From Burkholderia diffusa (GTDB lineage: Bacteria > Pseudomonadota > Gammaproteobacteria > Burkholderiales > Burkholderiaceae): 64,000 nucleotides of DNA. Below, one piece after another: positions 18,581-29,098 of this stretch; the first letter of the stretch is position 1, and the number at the start of each line of letters is the position of its first letter. The position numbers and the translations under genes are program-made. The stretch is from positions 2,542,001 through 2,606,000 of the forward strand of contig NZ_CP013362.1 in assembly GCF_001718315.1 (NCBI RefSeq), written 5' to 3'. The notes beneath the pieces are model-generated. The model saw only the letters and a list, made by a program, of their open reading frames with translations, did no database searches and was not told the origin of the DNA.

Positions 18581-20407
18581 TCAGAAAGCGATGCCGAGCG
18601 TCAGGTACGGGCGCACGCTATGGTTGCGCAGTCCGTACGCGACGTCGACGTTGATCGGGCCAACGGGGCTGCGCCAACGCGCGCCGATACCGACGCCCGG
18701 ATAAAACACGCGCTCGCCCCATGCATCGGTCGCGGTGCCGATGTCGAAGAAGGTCGCGGCGCCCCAGTCGCGGTTGAACCAGTGCTGGTATTCGGCGGTG
18801 CCCGTCACCAGGTACTTGGTCGGCAGCACGGAGCCGTCGACGCTGTTGCCGATGCTCTGGTAGCCGTAGCCGCGCACCGAATTCGAGCCGCCCGCGCGGA
18901 ACAGCAGCGACGCCGGCACGCCGTTCGAGCTTCCGCTCGTGAACACGCCGCCGAGCTCCGCGCGGAACACGAACAGGTCGCGCTTGCCGATCGGCAGGTA
19001 CTGCTGGCCGCGCGCATAACCGCGGATGAAGGTCTGGTCGGTCAGCACGCCCTTGATCGCGAAGCCGGCCTCGGCGTGGATCAGGTTGCCCGAGCGCGGG
19101 AACAGCGGATCGTCGACGTTGCGACGCGTCCACGCCCACTGCGGCACCAGCGCACGGCTCGTGGTCGGGCCGGCGCCGTTCTGGTCGAGCCGGTCCTGGT
19201 AGAACATCAGCGAGTACGCGTAGTCGATGAACTGACCGGTGCGCGTGCGCTGCGCGCCGACCCGTGCGCTGTAGATGCGCGTGTCCGACACGTTGGTGTT
19301 CGTGTACGACGCGAGCACGCTGTTGGTCCACCCTTTTTCGCCGGGCGGCATCGACAGCTGGACCTGGCCGTACTGCTGGATCTGGTCGAGCCGGCCCGAC
19401 ACGGTGAGCGGCCACGCGGCGCCGAACGTGTCGAGATACGTATAGGAGCCCTGGACGTGCGGGCCCGTATCGGTCGCATAGCCGACGCCGCCGCGAATGC
19501 TGTTGTACGGAAACTCGCTGACCTTCACGTGCACGGGCGTGCGCTCCGGCTTGGCCGTATCGTCGCCGACGTCGATCGCGACGCTCGCGTAGTACGGCGT
19601 GTTCTGCAGCTGCCGCTGCAGCTCGGTGATCCGCTGCACGTCGTAGATCTCGCCTTCCGACAGCGGATTCACGTTCGTGACGATCTTTTCCGGATAGCGG
19701 CGCACGCCGTCGACGTCGACCTTGCCGATCGTAAACGTCGGGCCGCTGTCGAACGTGACGGCCAGCGTCGCGCGCTGCGTGCGCGGGTCGACGCGCGCCT
19801 CCGACGACGCGATCTTCGCGCCCAGGTAGCGGCGCGACTGCAACTGCCTGAGCGCCGCGCCCTTCGCGCCGTCCCAGTCGGATTGCGTAAACGGGTCGCC
19901 CGGCTTCAGCGAGAACGCGAAGCGAGTCGCGGCTTCCTGCTTCGGATCCTCGGTGCCGACCGGGCCCTTGAACGCCAGATCGACCGTCGACACGACGGTC
20001 TGCGGCCCCGGATCGACGGCGACGCGCACGTCGCGCTTGCCGTCGCGCGTGCGCACATCGGTGCGCACGACCGGCGAGAAATAGCCGGCCGTCGCAGTCA
20101 GGTCGCGCACCTGCTGAGGAGTCGCCGTCACGAGGAAGTCGAACTGGTCGTCGCTGATGTCGTCGCGCTTTGCGAAACGCGCGATGTCGAGATGGGCCTT
20201 GAGGAGCTTGCGGATCGCGCGCGGCGCGTCGATGTCGACGTCGTACTTCGCGTAGGCCGGCAGCGCGACGAACGCGGCGAGGCAGCCGACGAGGGCTGCC
20301 CGGGCCGCCGCAGCGGCGCCGCACCGCGCGCGCCGATCGTGGAGGCGCGCCGCGCGCGGGTTCGCCTCAAGCGCCGTATGTGTCTGCTGGTTCACCTGAC
20401 CCGCCAA
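18581..20407 (-). CDS. tamA: Translocation and assembly module outer membrane protein TamA
   Basis: The 608-residue Omp85-family protein has a signal segment (about 34-53, ending AYA), POTRA domains (about 55-270) and a C-terminal 16-strand barrel. RGYGYQSIG (about 490) is the conserved lid-lock VRGY-type motif, and the end YLTLGIAF closes the barrel with a terminal Phe. TamA works with TamB in outer-membrane protein insertion. The best start by ribosome-binding site is TTG 20407, preceded by GAGGGCGAGG; GTG 20395 is the alternative. Both leave the signal peptide intact. Confidence 0.93.
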   Translation of the reverse strand: MAGQVNQQTHTALEANPRAARLHDRRARCGAAAAARAALVGCLAAFVALPAYAKYDVDIDAPRAIRKLLKAHLDIARFAKRDDISDDQFDFLVTATPQQVRDLTATAGYFSPVVRTDVRTRDGKRDVRVAVDPGPQTVVSTVDLAFKGPVGTEDPKQEAATRFAFSLKPGDPFTQSDWDGAKGAALRQLQSRRYLGAKIASSEARVDPRTQRATLAVTFDSGPTFTIGKVDVDGVRRYPEKIVTNVNPLSEGEIYDVQRITELQRQLQNTPYYASVAIDVGDDTAKPERTPVHVKVSEFPYNSIRGGVGYATDTGPHVQGSYTYLDTFGAAWPLTVSGRLDQIQQYGQVQLSMPPGEKGWTNSVLASYTNTNVSDTRIYSARVGAQRTRTGQFIDYAYSLMFYQDRLDQNGAGPTTSRALVPQWAWTRRNVDDPLFPRSGNLIHAEAGFAIKGVLTDQTFIRGYARGQQYLPIGKRDLFVFRAELGGVFTSGSSNGVPASLLFRAGGSNSVRGYGYQSIGNSVDGSVLPTKYLVTGTAEYQHWFNRDWGAATFFDIGTATDAWGERVFYPGVGIGARWRSPVGPINVDVAYGLRNHSVRPYLTLGIAF

Positions 20408-20659
20408 CTATGACCTCGCCCTCGGTTGTCGTGATTTTGTGGAAAACCCCGTATTTGACCACAGGGCGGCGGCCCTGCCCGCACGGGCGCCGCTTTGACG
20501 CCTGGACGCAACGAGGCGCGCGGGGCCGGCCGGTCGCGCCGCGGGCGTCGGCCAGCGGATTCGACGCGCGATTGCCGCCGGCTGTTCCCCGCGATGCGGT
20601 AAAATCCCGCCATCGCGAACCCGGCGCATCGTGCGCCGCCCGAAACGGAAAGCCAAGCC
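20408..20659. other. Divergent intergenic region tamA / DUF3460
   Basis: This 252-bp region carries the leader of tamA on the minus strand and the DUF3460-scpA promoter on the plus strand. I see no gene in it. Confidence 0.4.
20600..20605 (+). promoter_or_regulatory. Probable -10 of the DUF3460-scpA promoter
   Basis: TAAAAT in the context GCGGTAAAATCCCGCC lies 54 bp before the DUF3460 start. This TAAAAT form recurs before the zapB-like gene. The -35 is not obvious. Confidence 0.5.
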
Positions 20660-20848
20660 ATGCCGTACCAGTCCGACGTCACGCAATTCCTGAACCAGCT
20701 CAAGCAACAGAAGCCGACGCTCGAAGAAGAGCAGCGCAAGGGCCGTTCGCTGCTGTGGGACAAGCAGCCGATCGACCTCGACGAGCGCGCCGAGCAGCAG
20801 GAATCGCGCGTGAAGCAAACGTCCTACGTCTACTACCAGAACTTCTGA
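20660..20848 (+). CDS. DUF3460 family small protein
   Basis: The 62-residue protein matches the betaproteobacterial DUF3460 family: it begins MPYQSDVTQFLNQLKQ and ends with the aromatic YVYYQNF. It is highly charged, with Gln/Glu-rich helical predictions and no signal peptide. Function is unknown. It is regularly found just before scpA, as here (5 bp gap), so co-transcription with chromosome-condensation genes is likely. Confidence 0.9.
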   Translation: MPYQSDVTQFLNQLKQQKPTLEEEQRKGRSLLWDKQPIDLDERAEQQESRVKQTSYVYYQNF

Positions 20849-20852
20849 CGAC

Positions 20853-21725
20853 GTGAGCGCCGCCGACGAGGCCAGCGCCGCCCGGCAGGACGACGCGATC
20901 GCCGCGCCTGCGGGCGCCGATTCGACGCCCGACACGGTCGACGGTGTCGCGGCGTTCGCACGCCTGTACGGCGAGCCGCTCTTCAAGCTGCCGCAGGATC
21001 TCTACATCCCGCCCGATGCGCTCGAGGTGTTCCTCGAAACGTTCGAAGGGCCGCTCGACCTGCTGCTGTACCTGATCCGCAAGCAGAATTTCAACGTGCT
21101 CGACATCCCGATGGCGCAGGTCACCGCGCAATATCTGGGCTACGTCGACCAGATCCGCACGTCGAACCTCGAGCTGGCGGCCGAATATCTGCTGATGGCC
21201 GCGATGCTGATCGAGATCAAGTCGCGGATGCTGCTGCCGGTCAAGAAGGCCGATACCGGCGAGGAAGCCGAGGATCCGCGCGCGGAACTCGTGCGCCGCC
21301 TGCTCGAATACGAGCAGATGAAGCTCGCCGCGCAACGCCTCGACCAGCTGCCGCAACTCGGGCGCGACTTCCTGCGCGCCGAGGTCTACATCGAGCAGAG
21401 CATCACGCCGCGCTTCCCGGACGTCGATTCGAACGACCTGCGCGCCGCGTGGGCCGACGTGCTCAAGCGCGCGAAGCTCGTCCAGCACCACAAGATCTCC
21501 CGCGAGGAGCTGTCGGTGCGCGAACACATGAGCCTGATCCTGCGCCGGCTGCAGAACGCACGCTTCATGGAGTTCGCCGACCTGTTCGACACGTCGCGCG
21601 GCGTGCCGGTCGTCGTCGTGAACTTCATCGCGATGCTGGAACTCGCGCGCGAATCGCTCGTCGAGATCACGCAGGCCGAACCGTTCGCGCCGATCTACGT
21701 GCGCCTCGCATACCTGCCCGCGTAA
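20853..21725 (+). CDS. scpA: Segregation and condensation protein A (kleisin)
   Basis: The 290-residue kleisin bridges Smc heads in the bacterial condensin complex. The conserved FEGPLDLLLYLIRKQ (about residue 64) and AAEYLLMAAMLIEIKSRMLLP (in part, about 110) mark the N-terminal helical domain that touches the Smc neck; a winged-helix end follows. The start is GTG 20853. A non-conserved acidic N-terminal tail of about 35 residues precedes the domain, so a later start cannot be excluded. scpB is not adjacent; panC follows. Confidence 0.95.
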   Translation: MSAADEASAARQDDAIAAPAGADSTPDTVDGVAAFARLYGEPLFKLPQDLYIPPDALEVFLETFEGPLDLLLYLIRKQNFNVLDIPMAQVTAQYLGYVDQIRTSNLELAAEYLLMAAMLIEIKSRMLLPVKKADTGEEAEDPRAELVRRLLEYEQMKLAAQRLDQLPQLGRDFLRAEVYIEQSITPRFPDVDSNDLRAAWADVLKRAKLVQHHKISREELSVREHMSLILRRLQNARFMEFADLFDTSRGVPVVVVNFIAMLELARESLVEITQAEPFAPIYVRLAYLPA

Positions 21726-22823
<1,098 letters not shown>

Positions 22824-22864
22824 CGGGCCGCCCGCCCTCGCCTCTCACGCATCACGGAGATACC

Positions 22865-23251
22865 ATGCAGCGCCATATGCTCAAATCGAAGATCCACCGC
22901 GCGGCCGTCACGCACTGCGAGCTGCATTACGAAGGCTCGTGCGCGATCGACGAAGACCTGCTCGAAGCGGCGGGCCTCATCGAGAACGAACGGATCGACA
23001 TCTGGAACATCAACAACGGCGAGCGCTTCTCGACGTACGCGATCAAGGGCGAGCGCGGCAGCGGGATGATCTCGCTGAACGGCTCGGCCGCGCGCCGCGC
23101 CCAGCTCGGCGACCTCGTGATCATCGCTGCGTTCGCGATGGTCGACGAAGCCGAGCTGCAGGCCGGCTGGAAGCCGAAGCTCGTGTTCATCGACGAAGGC
23201 AACAAGATCAAGGGCCACCGCGATCACGTGCCGACGCAGAACTGGACCTGA
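22865..23251 (+). CDS. panD: Aspartate 1-decarboxylase proenzyme
   Basis: The 128-residue proenzyme makes beta-alanine from aspartate. It cleaves itself between Gly24 and Ser25 in the motif YEGSCAID, and Ser25 becomes the pyruvoyl cofactor. Other family marks are MLKSKIHRA at the N-terminus and [12 protein letters not shown] at about 72. ATG 22865 gives the family N-terminus and the usual length. It sits directly downstream of panC and is ended by a strong terminator. Confidence 0.97.
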   Translation: MQRHMLKSKIHRAAVTHCELHYEGSCAIDEDLLEAAGLIENERIDIWNINNGERFSTYAIKGERGSGMISLNGSAARRAQLGDLVIIAAFAMVDEAELQAGWKPKLVFIDEGNKIKGHRDHVPTQNWT

Positions 23252-23340
23252 TCCACGTGGCGGCCGGCGTGTCGCGATGCGCCGGGCCTCGGCGCCCTCG
23301 TGCGCCGTGACGGCCAGCACCGTGCCCGCACATGCAGGAA

Positions 23341-23378
23341 GGGCCTGATCCGGCACGACGCCGGATCAGGCCCTTCTT
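23341..23378 (+). terminator. Strong bidirectional-looking terminator
   Basis: GGGCCTGATCCGGC and GCCGGATCAGGCCC make a 14-bp perfect stem with a 5-base loop, followed by TTCTT. It lies between convergent panD and the ParA-like gene. Confidence 0.85.
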
Positions 23379-23424
23379 CATTCACTTCACCGTAACCGCC
23401 TCGCCGGTGTTCGACCACCGGCGG

Positions 23425-24084
23425 TCAAGACGCCTTGGCGGCCTTCTCCGCTTTCGGCGCGCGACGCTCGGCCCATTCGACGATCGGCCGCCACTGTTCG
23501 AGATCCTTCTCGACGCGGCTTTTCGCGACATCCCACAGCGTCAGGCCGTGCGCGGCGATCTGCACGTAATTCTGCGTGTCGCGCACATAGCCGAGCACCG
23601 GCAGCCCGAGCCCTTCGACGAAACGGTGCAGCTGGTCGGACGAACGCGTGCGCGCGTCGACCCGCATCCCGACGATCCCGACCTCCACGCTGCCCTTGCG
23701 CACGGCCTTCTCGCCAGCGAGGCGCTCCAGAAACTGCTGGGTCGCGAGAATATCGAACATCGACGGCTGCAGCGGCACGATCACCTTGTCGGCGAGCTGC
23801 AGCGCGACGTTGAGCCGGTTGCCATGCAGGCCGGCAGGCGTGTCGATCACCGCATATTCGAGGCCGCGCGGCGGCTTCGACGGCGCGTCCGGATCGAGCT
23901 CCCACGCCTCGATCGCCGGCAGCCCGGCCGGCCGCAGGTCGAGCCACGCATGCGCGGACTGCTGCCGGTCGAGATCGGCGAGCGCGACCCATGCGCCCTG
24001 CGCCGCGAAATAGCCGGCAAGATTGGTGGACAGCGTGCTTTTCCCCACGCCGCCCTTCGGATTCGCCACCACGATGACCGTCAT
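23425..24084 (-). CDS. ParA/MinD-family ATPase
   Basis: The 219-residue protein starts directly with the deviant Walker A (ANPKGGVGKST, residues 8-18), has the DLDRQQSA Walker A' region (about 38) and VIDTPAG as Walker B (about 80). The length suits small orphan ParA ATPases that position cargo on the nucleoid. No ParB partner or parS-like repeat is adjacent, so the cargo is unknown. ATG 24084 is chosen because only the downstream part has similarity; the upstream open frame is shadow. The C-terminus is Lys/Ala-rich. Confidence 0.88.
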   Translation of the reverse strand: MTVIVVANPKGGVGKSTLSTNLAGYFAAQGAWVALADLDRQQSAHAWLDLRPAGLPAIEAWELDPDAPSKPPRGLEYAVIDTPAGLHGNRLNVALQLADKVIVPLQPSMFDILATQQFLERLAGEKAVRKGSVEVGIVGMRVDARTRSSDQLHRFVEGLGLPVLGYVRDTQNYVQIAAHGLTLWDVAKSRVEKDLEQWRPIVEWAERRAPKAEKAAKAS

Positions 24085-24211
24085 GAATTCCCCCGAGAAA
24101 GCCACGCGGCGCTTGCCGCCCGGCAGGCGCCGCTCGATTGCGGATACAGGGAGCGATGATATCGGCAAACGGGGTGTCACCGGAACGGGTTGCGCCGATG
24201 CGCTCCCCCTT

Positions 24212-24625
24212 TCATGCGGTTCGCGTCGTGGCGCGCGGTGCGCCGAGCGCGAATGCGCCGCCGCCCAGCAGCGCCTGCACGGCCAGCGTGACGGCCCAGA
24301 ACGCCGGGTATTCCCAGCCGCCATTCGGCGACGCGAAGCTCCAGCCGTTGGGCAGATGCGCGGACACCGCGCCGAGCATGAACGGCAGCAGCACCAGCGC
24401 GGCGACACGCACGCGAAAGCCTGCGAGCAGCGCAAGGCCGCCGGCCAGCTCGACGAACGTCGTCACATACGCGAGCCAGCCCGGCAGGCCGATCGACGCG
24501 AAGAACTGCGCGGTGCCGGGCAGCGTGAAGACGAACACTTTCTGCGCAACGTGCGCGAGATACAGCACACCGAGTGCGACACGCAGCAGCGCCGCGCCGA
24601 GATCGTTCAGGCGATTGGGGTTCAT
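24212..24625 (-). CDS. DoxX-family membrane protein
   Basis: The 137-residue protein shows four hydrophobic segments (about residues 11-31, 48-68, 72-92 and 108-130) and the DoxX pattern ALLRVALGVLYLAHVAQKV. DoxX/DoxD-like proteins are small inner-membrane proteins, some tied to redox chemistry or thiosulfate oxidation; the role here is unknown. ATG 24625 is preferred over 24640 because AAGGA sits 7 bp before it. Confidence 0.85.
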   Translation of the reverse strand: MNPNRLNDLGAALLRVALGVLYLAHVAQKVFVFTLPGTAQFFASIGLPGWLAYVTTFVELAGGLALLAGFRVRVAALVLLPFMLGAVSAHLPNGWSFASPNGGWEYPAFWAVTLAVQALLGGGAFALGAPRATTRTA

Positions 24626-24788
24626 GGCGAATTCCTTCATGAGTGGATGAGAATGGATCGCACTCTATTCGAATCGATTCGACCAATAAACACGCACTCC
24701 GGCTTTAACTGATTCTTTCCGGGAATGAATCGGGTCGTAAAAAAGGGCATGACCGATCATGCCCCGCTGCCCGCATCGGCCACGAACC

Positions 24789-24929
24789 TCAGCCGCCGCT
24801 CTTGCCTGGCGCGGCGTCACCGGAACCGGCCGGGCCGCCGCCCGGTGCATACGAGTCACATGCGTGCGCCACCGCCGAAGCGCCCAGCAACGCCGCGAGC
24901 AGCACGCTCAACCACCATCGAGCCTTCAT
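24789..24929 (-). CDS. Small secreted peptide, 46 residues
   Basis: Starting at ATG 24929 the product has a clear signal peptide (MKARWWLSVLLAALLGASAVAHA). A mature part of about 23 residues follows with one Cys and many Gly/Pro (CDSYAPGGGPAGSG...). I do not recognise the family. It is too short and biased for homology by eye, but the signal peptide and the GAAGGAGCGCGAC leader before the ATG support real translation. It lies between the DoxX and cobQ genes on the same strand. Confidence 0.5.
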   Translation of the reverse strand: MKARWWLSVLLAALLGASAVAHACDSYAPGGGPAGSGDAAPGKSGG

Positions 24930-25010
24930 CGTCGCGCTCCTTCGGGCGGACCTCCGCCCATCTGAGTTGTACGCGATCCGCCGCAAAATGCCAGGCCGGC
25001 ACGCCCCGCG

Positions 25011-26513
25011 TCAGCGGAACTCGGCGTACAGCGCGCGCAGGTCGAGATGCTCGGCGAACGAATCGGCCAGCCGCTCCAGCGACGCCTCGCGCAGCGCCGG
25101 GTAGTCGATGCGCTCCGCGCCGTCGAGCCCCGCCCATGCGAGGAGTGCCGCACACGCGTCGGGCGCGTCGAACAGCCCGTGCACGTAGGTCGCGAGAATC
25201 TGCCCGTCGGCCGACCTTGCGCCGTCCATGCGCACGCCGCCCGGCCCATCGGCCGCCGCCAGTTCAAGCGCGGGCGCCGCGAGCGCGGGTCCGCGCGTGT
25301 CGCCCATGTGGATCTCGTAGCCATGCACGGCGGCCGCGCCCGGCAGCGCGAGATGCCCGGTCACGTTCTTCAGCGTCTTGTCCGGCTGCAGCGTCGTGTC
25401 GAAATCGAGCAGCCCGAGCCCCGGCACGCTGCCGGGCCTGCCTTCGAGGCCGAGCGGATCATCCAGCGTGCGGCCGAGCATCTGCATCCCGCCGCAGATG
25501 CCGATCACCTTGCCGCCATAGCGCAGGTGCCGGCGGATCAGCGCGTCCCAGCCCGTGTCGCGCAACCACGCGAGATCGCGCTGCACGCTCTTGGAGCCGG
25601 GCAGGATCAGCAGGTCGGCATCGGGCACCGGGCCGCTCTTCCAGTACGTGAACTCGACCTGCGGATGCGCGCGCAGCGGATCGAAATCGGTATGGTTGCT
25701 GATCCGCGGCAGCGCGGGCACCACCACCCGCAGCACGCCGGCGTCGGCGCGTGCGGCGGCGCTGCGCGCCTGCGACGGCAGCATGTCCTCGGCATCGAGC
25801 GTCAATCCGTGCAGGTACGGCAGCACGCCGAACACCGGCTTGCCCGTCTGCGCGCGCAGCCAGTCGAGGCCCGGTTCGAGCAGCTTGATGTCGCCGCGAA
25901 AGCGGTTGATGACGAAGCCTCGCACGCGCGCACGCTCGCTGTCCGACAGGCACGCGAGCGTGCCGACCAGGTGCGCGAACACGCCGCCGCGGTCGATGTC
26001 CGCGACCAGCACGACCGGGCAGTCCACGCGTTCCGCGAAGCCCATGTTCGCGATGTCGCCTTCGCGCAGGTTGATCTCGGCCGGGCTGCCCGCGCCTTCG
26101 ACGAGCACCGTGTCGTAGCCGGCACGCAGCCGCGCGTACGACTCGAGCACCGCGTCGAATGCGACCGGCTTGTAGTCGTGGTACGCCCGCGCATCGAGGT
26201 TCATGCGCGCCTTGCCGTGGATGATCACCTGCGCGCCGCGATCGCTCGTCGGCTTCAGCAGCACCGGGTTGAAATCGGTATGCGGCGCGACGCCCGCGGC
26301 GAGCGCCTGCAACGCCTGCGCGCGGCCGATCTCGCCGCCATCGGCCGTCACCGCGCTGTTCAGCGCCATGTTCTGCGGCTTGAACGGCGCGACACGCGCG
26401 CCCGCGCGGCGCGCGAGGCGGCACAGGCCCGCGACGAGCGTGCTCTTGCCCGCGTCGGACGTCGTGCCCTGGATCATCAACGTGCCGCGCGGCTGCGGTT
26501 CGGGTGCGTTCAT
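25011..26513 (-). CDS. cobQ: Cobyric acid synthase
   Basis: The 500-residue glutamine-dependent amidase converts adenosylcobyrinate a,c-diamide to adenosylcobyric acid. The N-terminal dethiobiotin-synthetase-like ATP domain starts [20 protein letters not shown] (about 10), with NMALNS at about 48 and [13 protein letters not shown] at about 140. The C-terminal glutaminase domain has the nucleophile Cys in [10 protein letters not shown] (about 337). ATG 26513 is chosen over upstream starts because it gives the family N-terminus. It diverges from cobU with only 74 bp between them, too little for a riboswitch. Confidence 0.96.
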   Translation of the reverse strand: MNAPEPQPRGTLMIQGTTSDAGKSTLVAGLCRLARRAGARVAPFKPQNMALNSAVTADGGEIGRAQALQALAAGVAPHTDFNPVLLKPTSDRGAQVIIHGKARMNLDARAYHDYKPVAFDAVLESYARLRAGYDTVLVEGAGSPAEINLREGDIANMGFAERVDCPVVLVADIDRGGVFAHLVGTLACLSDSERARVRGFVINRFRGDIKLLEPGLDWLRAQTGKPVFGVLPYLHGLTLDAEDMLPSQARSAAARADAGVLRVVVPALPRISNHTDFDPLRAHPQVEFTYWKSGPVPDADLLILPGSKSVQRDLAWLRDTGWDALIRRHLRYGGKVIGICGGMQMLGRTLDDPLGLEGRPGSVPGLGLLDFDTTLQPDKTLKNVTGHLALPGAAAVHGYEIHMGDTRGPALAAPALELAAADGPGGVRMDGARSADGQILATYVHGLFDAPDACAALLAWAGLDGAERIDYPALREASLERLADSFAEHLDLRALYAEFR

Positions 26514-26587
26514 CGTATGCAAGTCATGGCGAAGCAAAGGCCGCATTATCGCCCGCGCCGCCACGCGCGCGCCGTTACAATCACGCG

Positions 26588-27148
26588 ATGATTCCGCACG
26601 ACATCACCTTCGTCCTCGGCGGCGCGCGTTCGGGCAAGAGCGCGCACGCCGAGCGGCTCGCCGCCGACAGCGGCCGCCCCGTCACCTATATTGCGACCGC
26701 GGCCTCGTCGGCCGCCGATGCCGAATTCGAACGGCGCATCGCGCATCATCGCGCGCGCCGGCCGGCTGACTGGGGCTTCGCCGATGCGCCCGTCGACCTC
26801 GCCGGCACGCTCGCGCGCCTCGACGATCCGCGCGCGTGCCTGCTCGTCGACTGCCTGACGCTGTGGCTCACGAACCTGCTGTGCCCGCTCGATGGCGAAC
26901 CGCTCGACGATGCGCAGTATGCGACGCAGGTCGAGCGGCTCGAGCACGCGTTGCGCGGTGCGCGCGCGAAGGTGATCGTCGTCAGCAACGAAATCGGGCT
27001 CGGCGTCGTGCCGCTCGGGTCGGTCACGCGCCGCTACGTCGACGAACTCGGGCGTCTGAACCAGCGCATTGCCGCGCTCGCGACGCGCGTGACGATGCTG
27101 GTCGCCGGGCTGCCGCTCGAACTGAAGGGCGGAGCGCCGTCATGCTGA
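26588..27148 (+). CDS. cobU: Adenosylcobinamide kinase / adenosylcobinamide-phosphate guanylyltransferase
   Basis: The 186-residue bifunctional enzyme phosphorylates adenosylcobinamide and then attaches GMP, activating it for nucleotide-loop assembly. The P-loop is GGARSGKS (residues 11-18), YIATA is at about 34, and [12 protein letters not shown] at about 135 is a family hallmark. It is the first gene of a tight operon: cbiB starts 7 bp before its stop. The upstream frame to 26504 is not coding by similarity. Confidence 0.96.
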   Translation: MIPHDITFVLGGARSGKSAHAERLAADSGRPVTYIATAASSAADAEFERRIAHHRARRPADWGFADAPVDLAGTLARLDDPRACLLVDCLTLWLTNLLCPLDGEPLDDAQYATQVERLEHALRGARAKVIVVSNEIGLGVVPLGSVTRRYVDELGRLNQRIAALATRVTMLVAGLPLELKGGAPSC

Positions 27149-28086
27149 TGCTGTCGCTGCCGGTCGTCGCGATGCTTGCGGTCGCGGCCGCGATCGTCGA
27201 TCGCGTCGTCGGCGAGCCGGCCGGCTGGCATCCGCTCGTCGCGTTCGGCCGGCTCGCCGCGCGCATCGAAGGCGCGTTGAACACGGGCCGGCGCGGCCGC
27301 GTGATCGGCGTCGCCGCTTGGCTCGCGGCGGTGGCGCCGCCGGTGGCCGTCGCCGCATGGCTCGCGGCCGTGCTGCCATGGCCGCTCGCAGCCGTGCTGC
27401 ACGTCGCGTTGCTGTGGTTCGCGCTCGGCGCGAAGAGCCTCGCCGAGCATGTGGCACCGATCGCCGCTGCGCTGCTGCGGCACGACCTCGACGCCGCGCG
27501 CGCGCTGACCGCGCGGATCGTGTCGCGCGACACGAGCGAGGCCGACGAAGGCGCGCTGTCGCGCGCCGCAGTCGAATCGGCGCTCGAGAACGGCAACGAC
27601 GCGATCTTCGGCGCGCTCTTCTGGTTCGTCGTCGCAGGCGGCCCCGGCGCGCTGCTGTTCCGGCTCGCGAACACGCTCGACGCGATGTGGGGTTACCGCA
27701 CGCCGCGCTTCCTGACGTTCGGCTGGGCCGCCGCGCGCATCGACGACGCGCTGAACTGGATTCCCGCGCGCCTCACCGCCGCGAGCTACGCGCTGCTCGG
27801 CGACACGGCCGCCGCATGGCGCTGCTGGCGCACGCAGGCGCACCACTGGGACAGCCCGAACGCGGGCCCCGTGATGGCCTCCGGCGCCGGCAGCCTGAAC
27901 GTGCAACTCGGCGGCCCGGCCGTCTATCACGGCGAAATCGAAGACCGTCCCGCGCTCGGCACCGGCGCACCGGCGACGGCCGCGCACGTCGTCGCCGCGC
28001 TGTCGCTCGTCACGCGCACGCTTGCGCTGTGGCTCGCGCTGCTCGTCGCGAGCGGCGCACTCATCCTCGCTACCCATCATGTCTGA
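27142..28086 (+). CDS. cbiB: Adenosylcobinamide-phosphate synthase CbiB
   Basis: The 314-residue inner-membrane protein joins the aminopropanol arm to adenosylcobyric acid. Signatures are DRVVGEPAGWHPLVAFG (about 20), SRAAVESALENGNDA (about 142) and AGGPGALLFRLANTLDAMWGYR (in part, about 170). Several hydrophobic helices lie at about 1-20, 54-100 and 290-314. ATG 27142 overlaps cobU by 7 bp, and the following gene overlaps this one by 8 bp, so translation is coupled along the operon. It is called cobD in the aerobic-pathway nomenclature. Confidence 0.95.
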   Translation: MLMLSLPVVAMLAVAAAIVDRVVGEPAGWHPLVAFGRLAARIEGALNTGRRGRVIGVAAWLAAVAPPVAVAAWLAAVLPWPLAAVLHVALLWFALGAKSLAEHVAPIAAALLRHDLDAARALTARIVSRDTSEADEGALSRAAVESALENGNDAIFGALFWFVVAGGPGALLFRLANTLDAMWGYRTPRFLTFGWAAARIDDALNWIPARLTAASYALLGDTAAAWRCWRTQAHHWDSPNAGPVMASGAGSLNVQLGGPAVYHGEIEDRPALGTGAPATAAHVVAALSLVTRTLALWLALLVASGALILATHHV

Positions 28087-29098
28087 CGCACGCATCACGC
28101 ACGGCGGCAACCTGCACGAAGCCGCGCGCCGCCACGGCATTCCGTACGACGCCTGGCTCGACCTGTCGACCGGCATCAATCCGGTCGGCTATCCGGTGCC
28201 GCCGGTCCCGGCCGACGCATGGCGCCGGCTGCCCGATGACGGCGATACGCTCGCCGCATGCGCTGCCCGCTACTATCACGCGCCCGATGCCGCGCATGTG
28301 CTGCCCGTTGCCGGCAGCCAGGCCGCGATTCGCGCATTGCCCGCGCTGCTGCCGAAGGGCGACGCCGGTGTCGCAGCGCTCGCATATGGCGAATACGCGC
28401 CTGCGTTCGCACGTCACGGCCATCGCGTCGTCCCGCTCGACATCGACGCGGACGTGCTGCCCGCGTCGCTGCGCCACATCATCATCGGGAACCCGAATAA
28501 TCCGACTGCCGAATTCGTTCCGGCCGAGCGGCTGCTCGGCTGGCATGCGCAGCTGTCGGCACGCGGCGGCACGCTGATCGTCGACGAGGCATTCGCGGAT
28601 ACGGGCGCCACGCCATCGCTCGCGCAGTTCACCGATCGTCCGGGCCTCGTCGTGCTGCGCTCGGTCGGCAAGTTCTTCGGACTCGCCGGCATTCGAGCCG
28701 GCTTCGCGCTCGCCCGTCCGGAGCTGGTCGTCGCGCTGCGCGACATGCTCGGCGCATGGACCGTCAGCGGCCCTGCACGTCACGCAGTCGCCGCCGCGTT
28801 CGCCGACCGCACATGGCAGAGCGCCGCGCGCGCGCGGCTCGCGGCCGATGGCGAACGTCTCGCCGCGCTGCTGCGCGCGCACGGCTTCGCGGTGCACGCG
28901 ACGCCGCTGTTCAGCTGGACCGACGATCCGCGCGCCGCCGCACTGCACGCGGCGCTCGCCGCACGCGGAATCTGGACGCGGCATTTCGCGCAACCGTCGA
29001 GCGTGCGCATCGGCCTGCCGGGCAACGAAGCCGAATGGCGGCGCGTCGCCGATGCACTCTCGCAATGCGTCCCGGCGCTGCCGCCGGCATCCGCATGA
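28079..29098 (+). CDS. cobD: L-threonine-O-3-phosphate decarboxylase
   Basis: The 339-residue PLP enzyme makes (R)-1-aminopropan-2-ol phosphate from threonine phosphate, the substrate of CbiB just upstream. It has the aminotransferase class I/II fold: HGGNLHEAA at about 7, LDLSTGINPVGYPVP at about 28, NPNNPT at about 139, VDEAF at about 169, and the PLP Lys in LRSVGKFFGLAGIRAGF at about 199. It overlaps cbiB by 8 bp and btuF by 4 bp. In Pseudomonas-style naming it is cobC. Confidence 0.95.
   Translation: MSDARITHGGNLHEAARRHGIPYDAWLDLSTGINPVGYPVPPVPADAWRRLPDDGDTLAACAARYYHAPDAAHVLPVAGSQAAIRALPALLPKGDAGVAALAYGEYAPAFARHGHRVVPLDIDADVLPASLRHIIIGNPNNPTAEFVPAERLLGWHAQLSARGGTLIVDEAFADTGATPSLAQFTDRPGLVVLRSVGKFFGLAGIRAGFALARPELVVALRDMLGAWTVSGPARHAVAAAFADRTWQSAARARLAADGERLAALLRAHGFAVHATPLFSWTDDPRAAALHAALAARGIWTRHFAQPSSVRIGLPGNEAEWRRVADALSQCVPALPPASA

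Noticed and set aside
15598..18654. Very long plus-strand open frame (over 1000 codons) opposite tamB
   Set aside because: It is Arg/Ala/Val-rich with no domain signature and lies exactly antisense to tamB, whose protein is clearly real. Such frames arise from GC-rich third positions.
22865..23251. A fused open frame from 21848 through the panC region ending with panD
   Set aside because: The part before 22865 is out of frame with panC and has no similarity. panD has its own conserved start and self-cleavage site.
26514..26587. Possible second cobalamin riboswitch between cobQ and cobU
   Set aside because: The gap is only 74 bp and has neither the B12 box nor the conserved CCCCCGCAAC segment.
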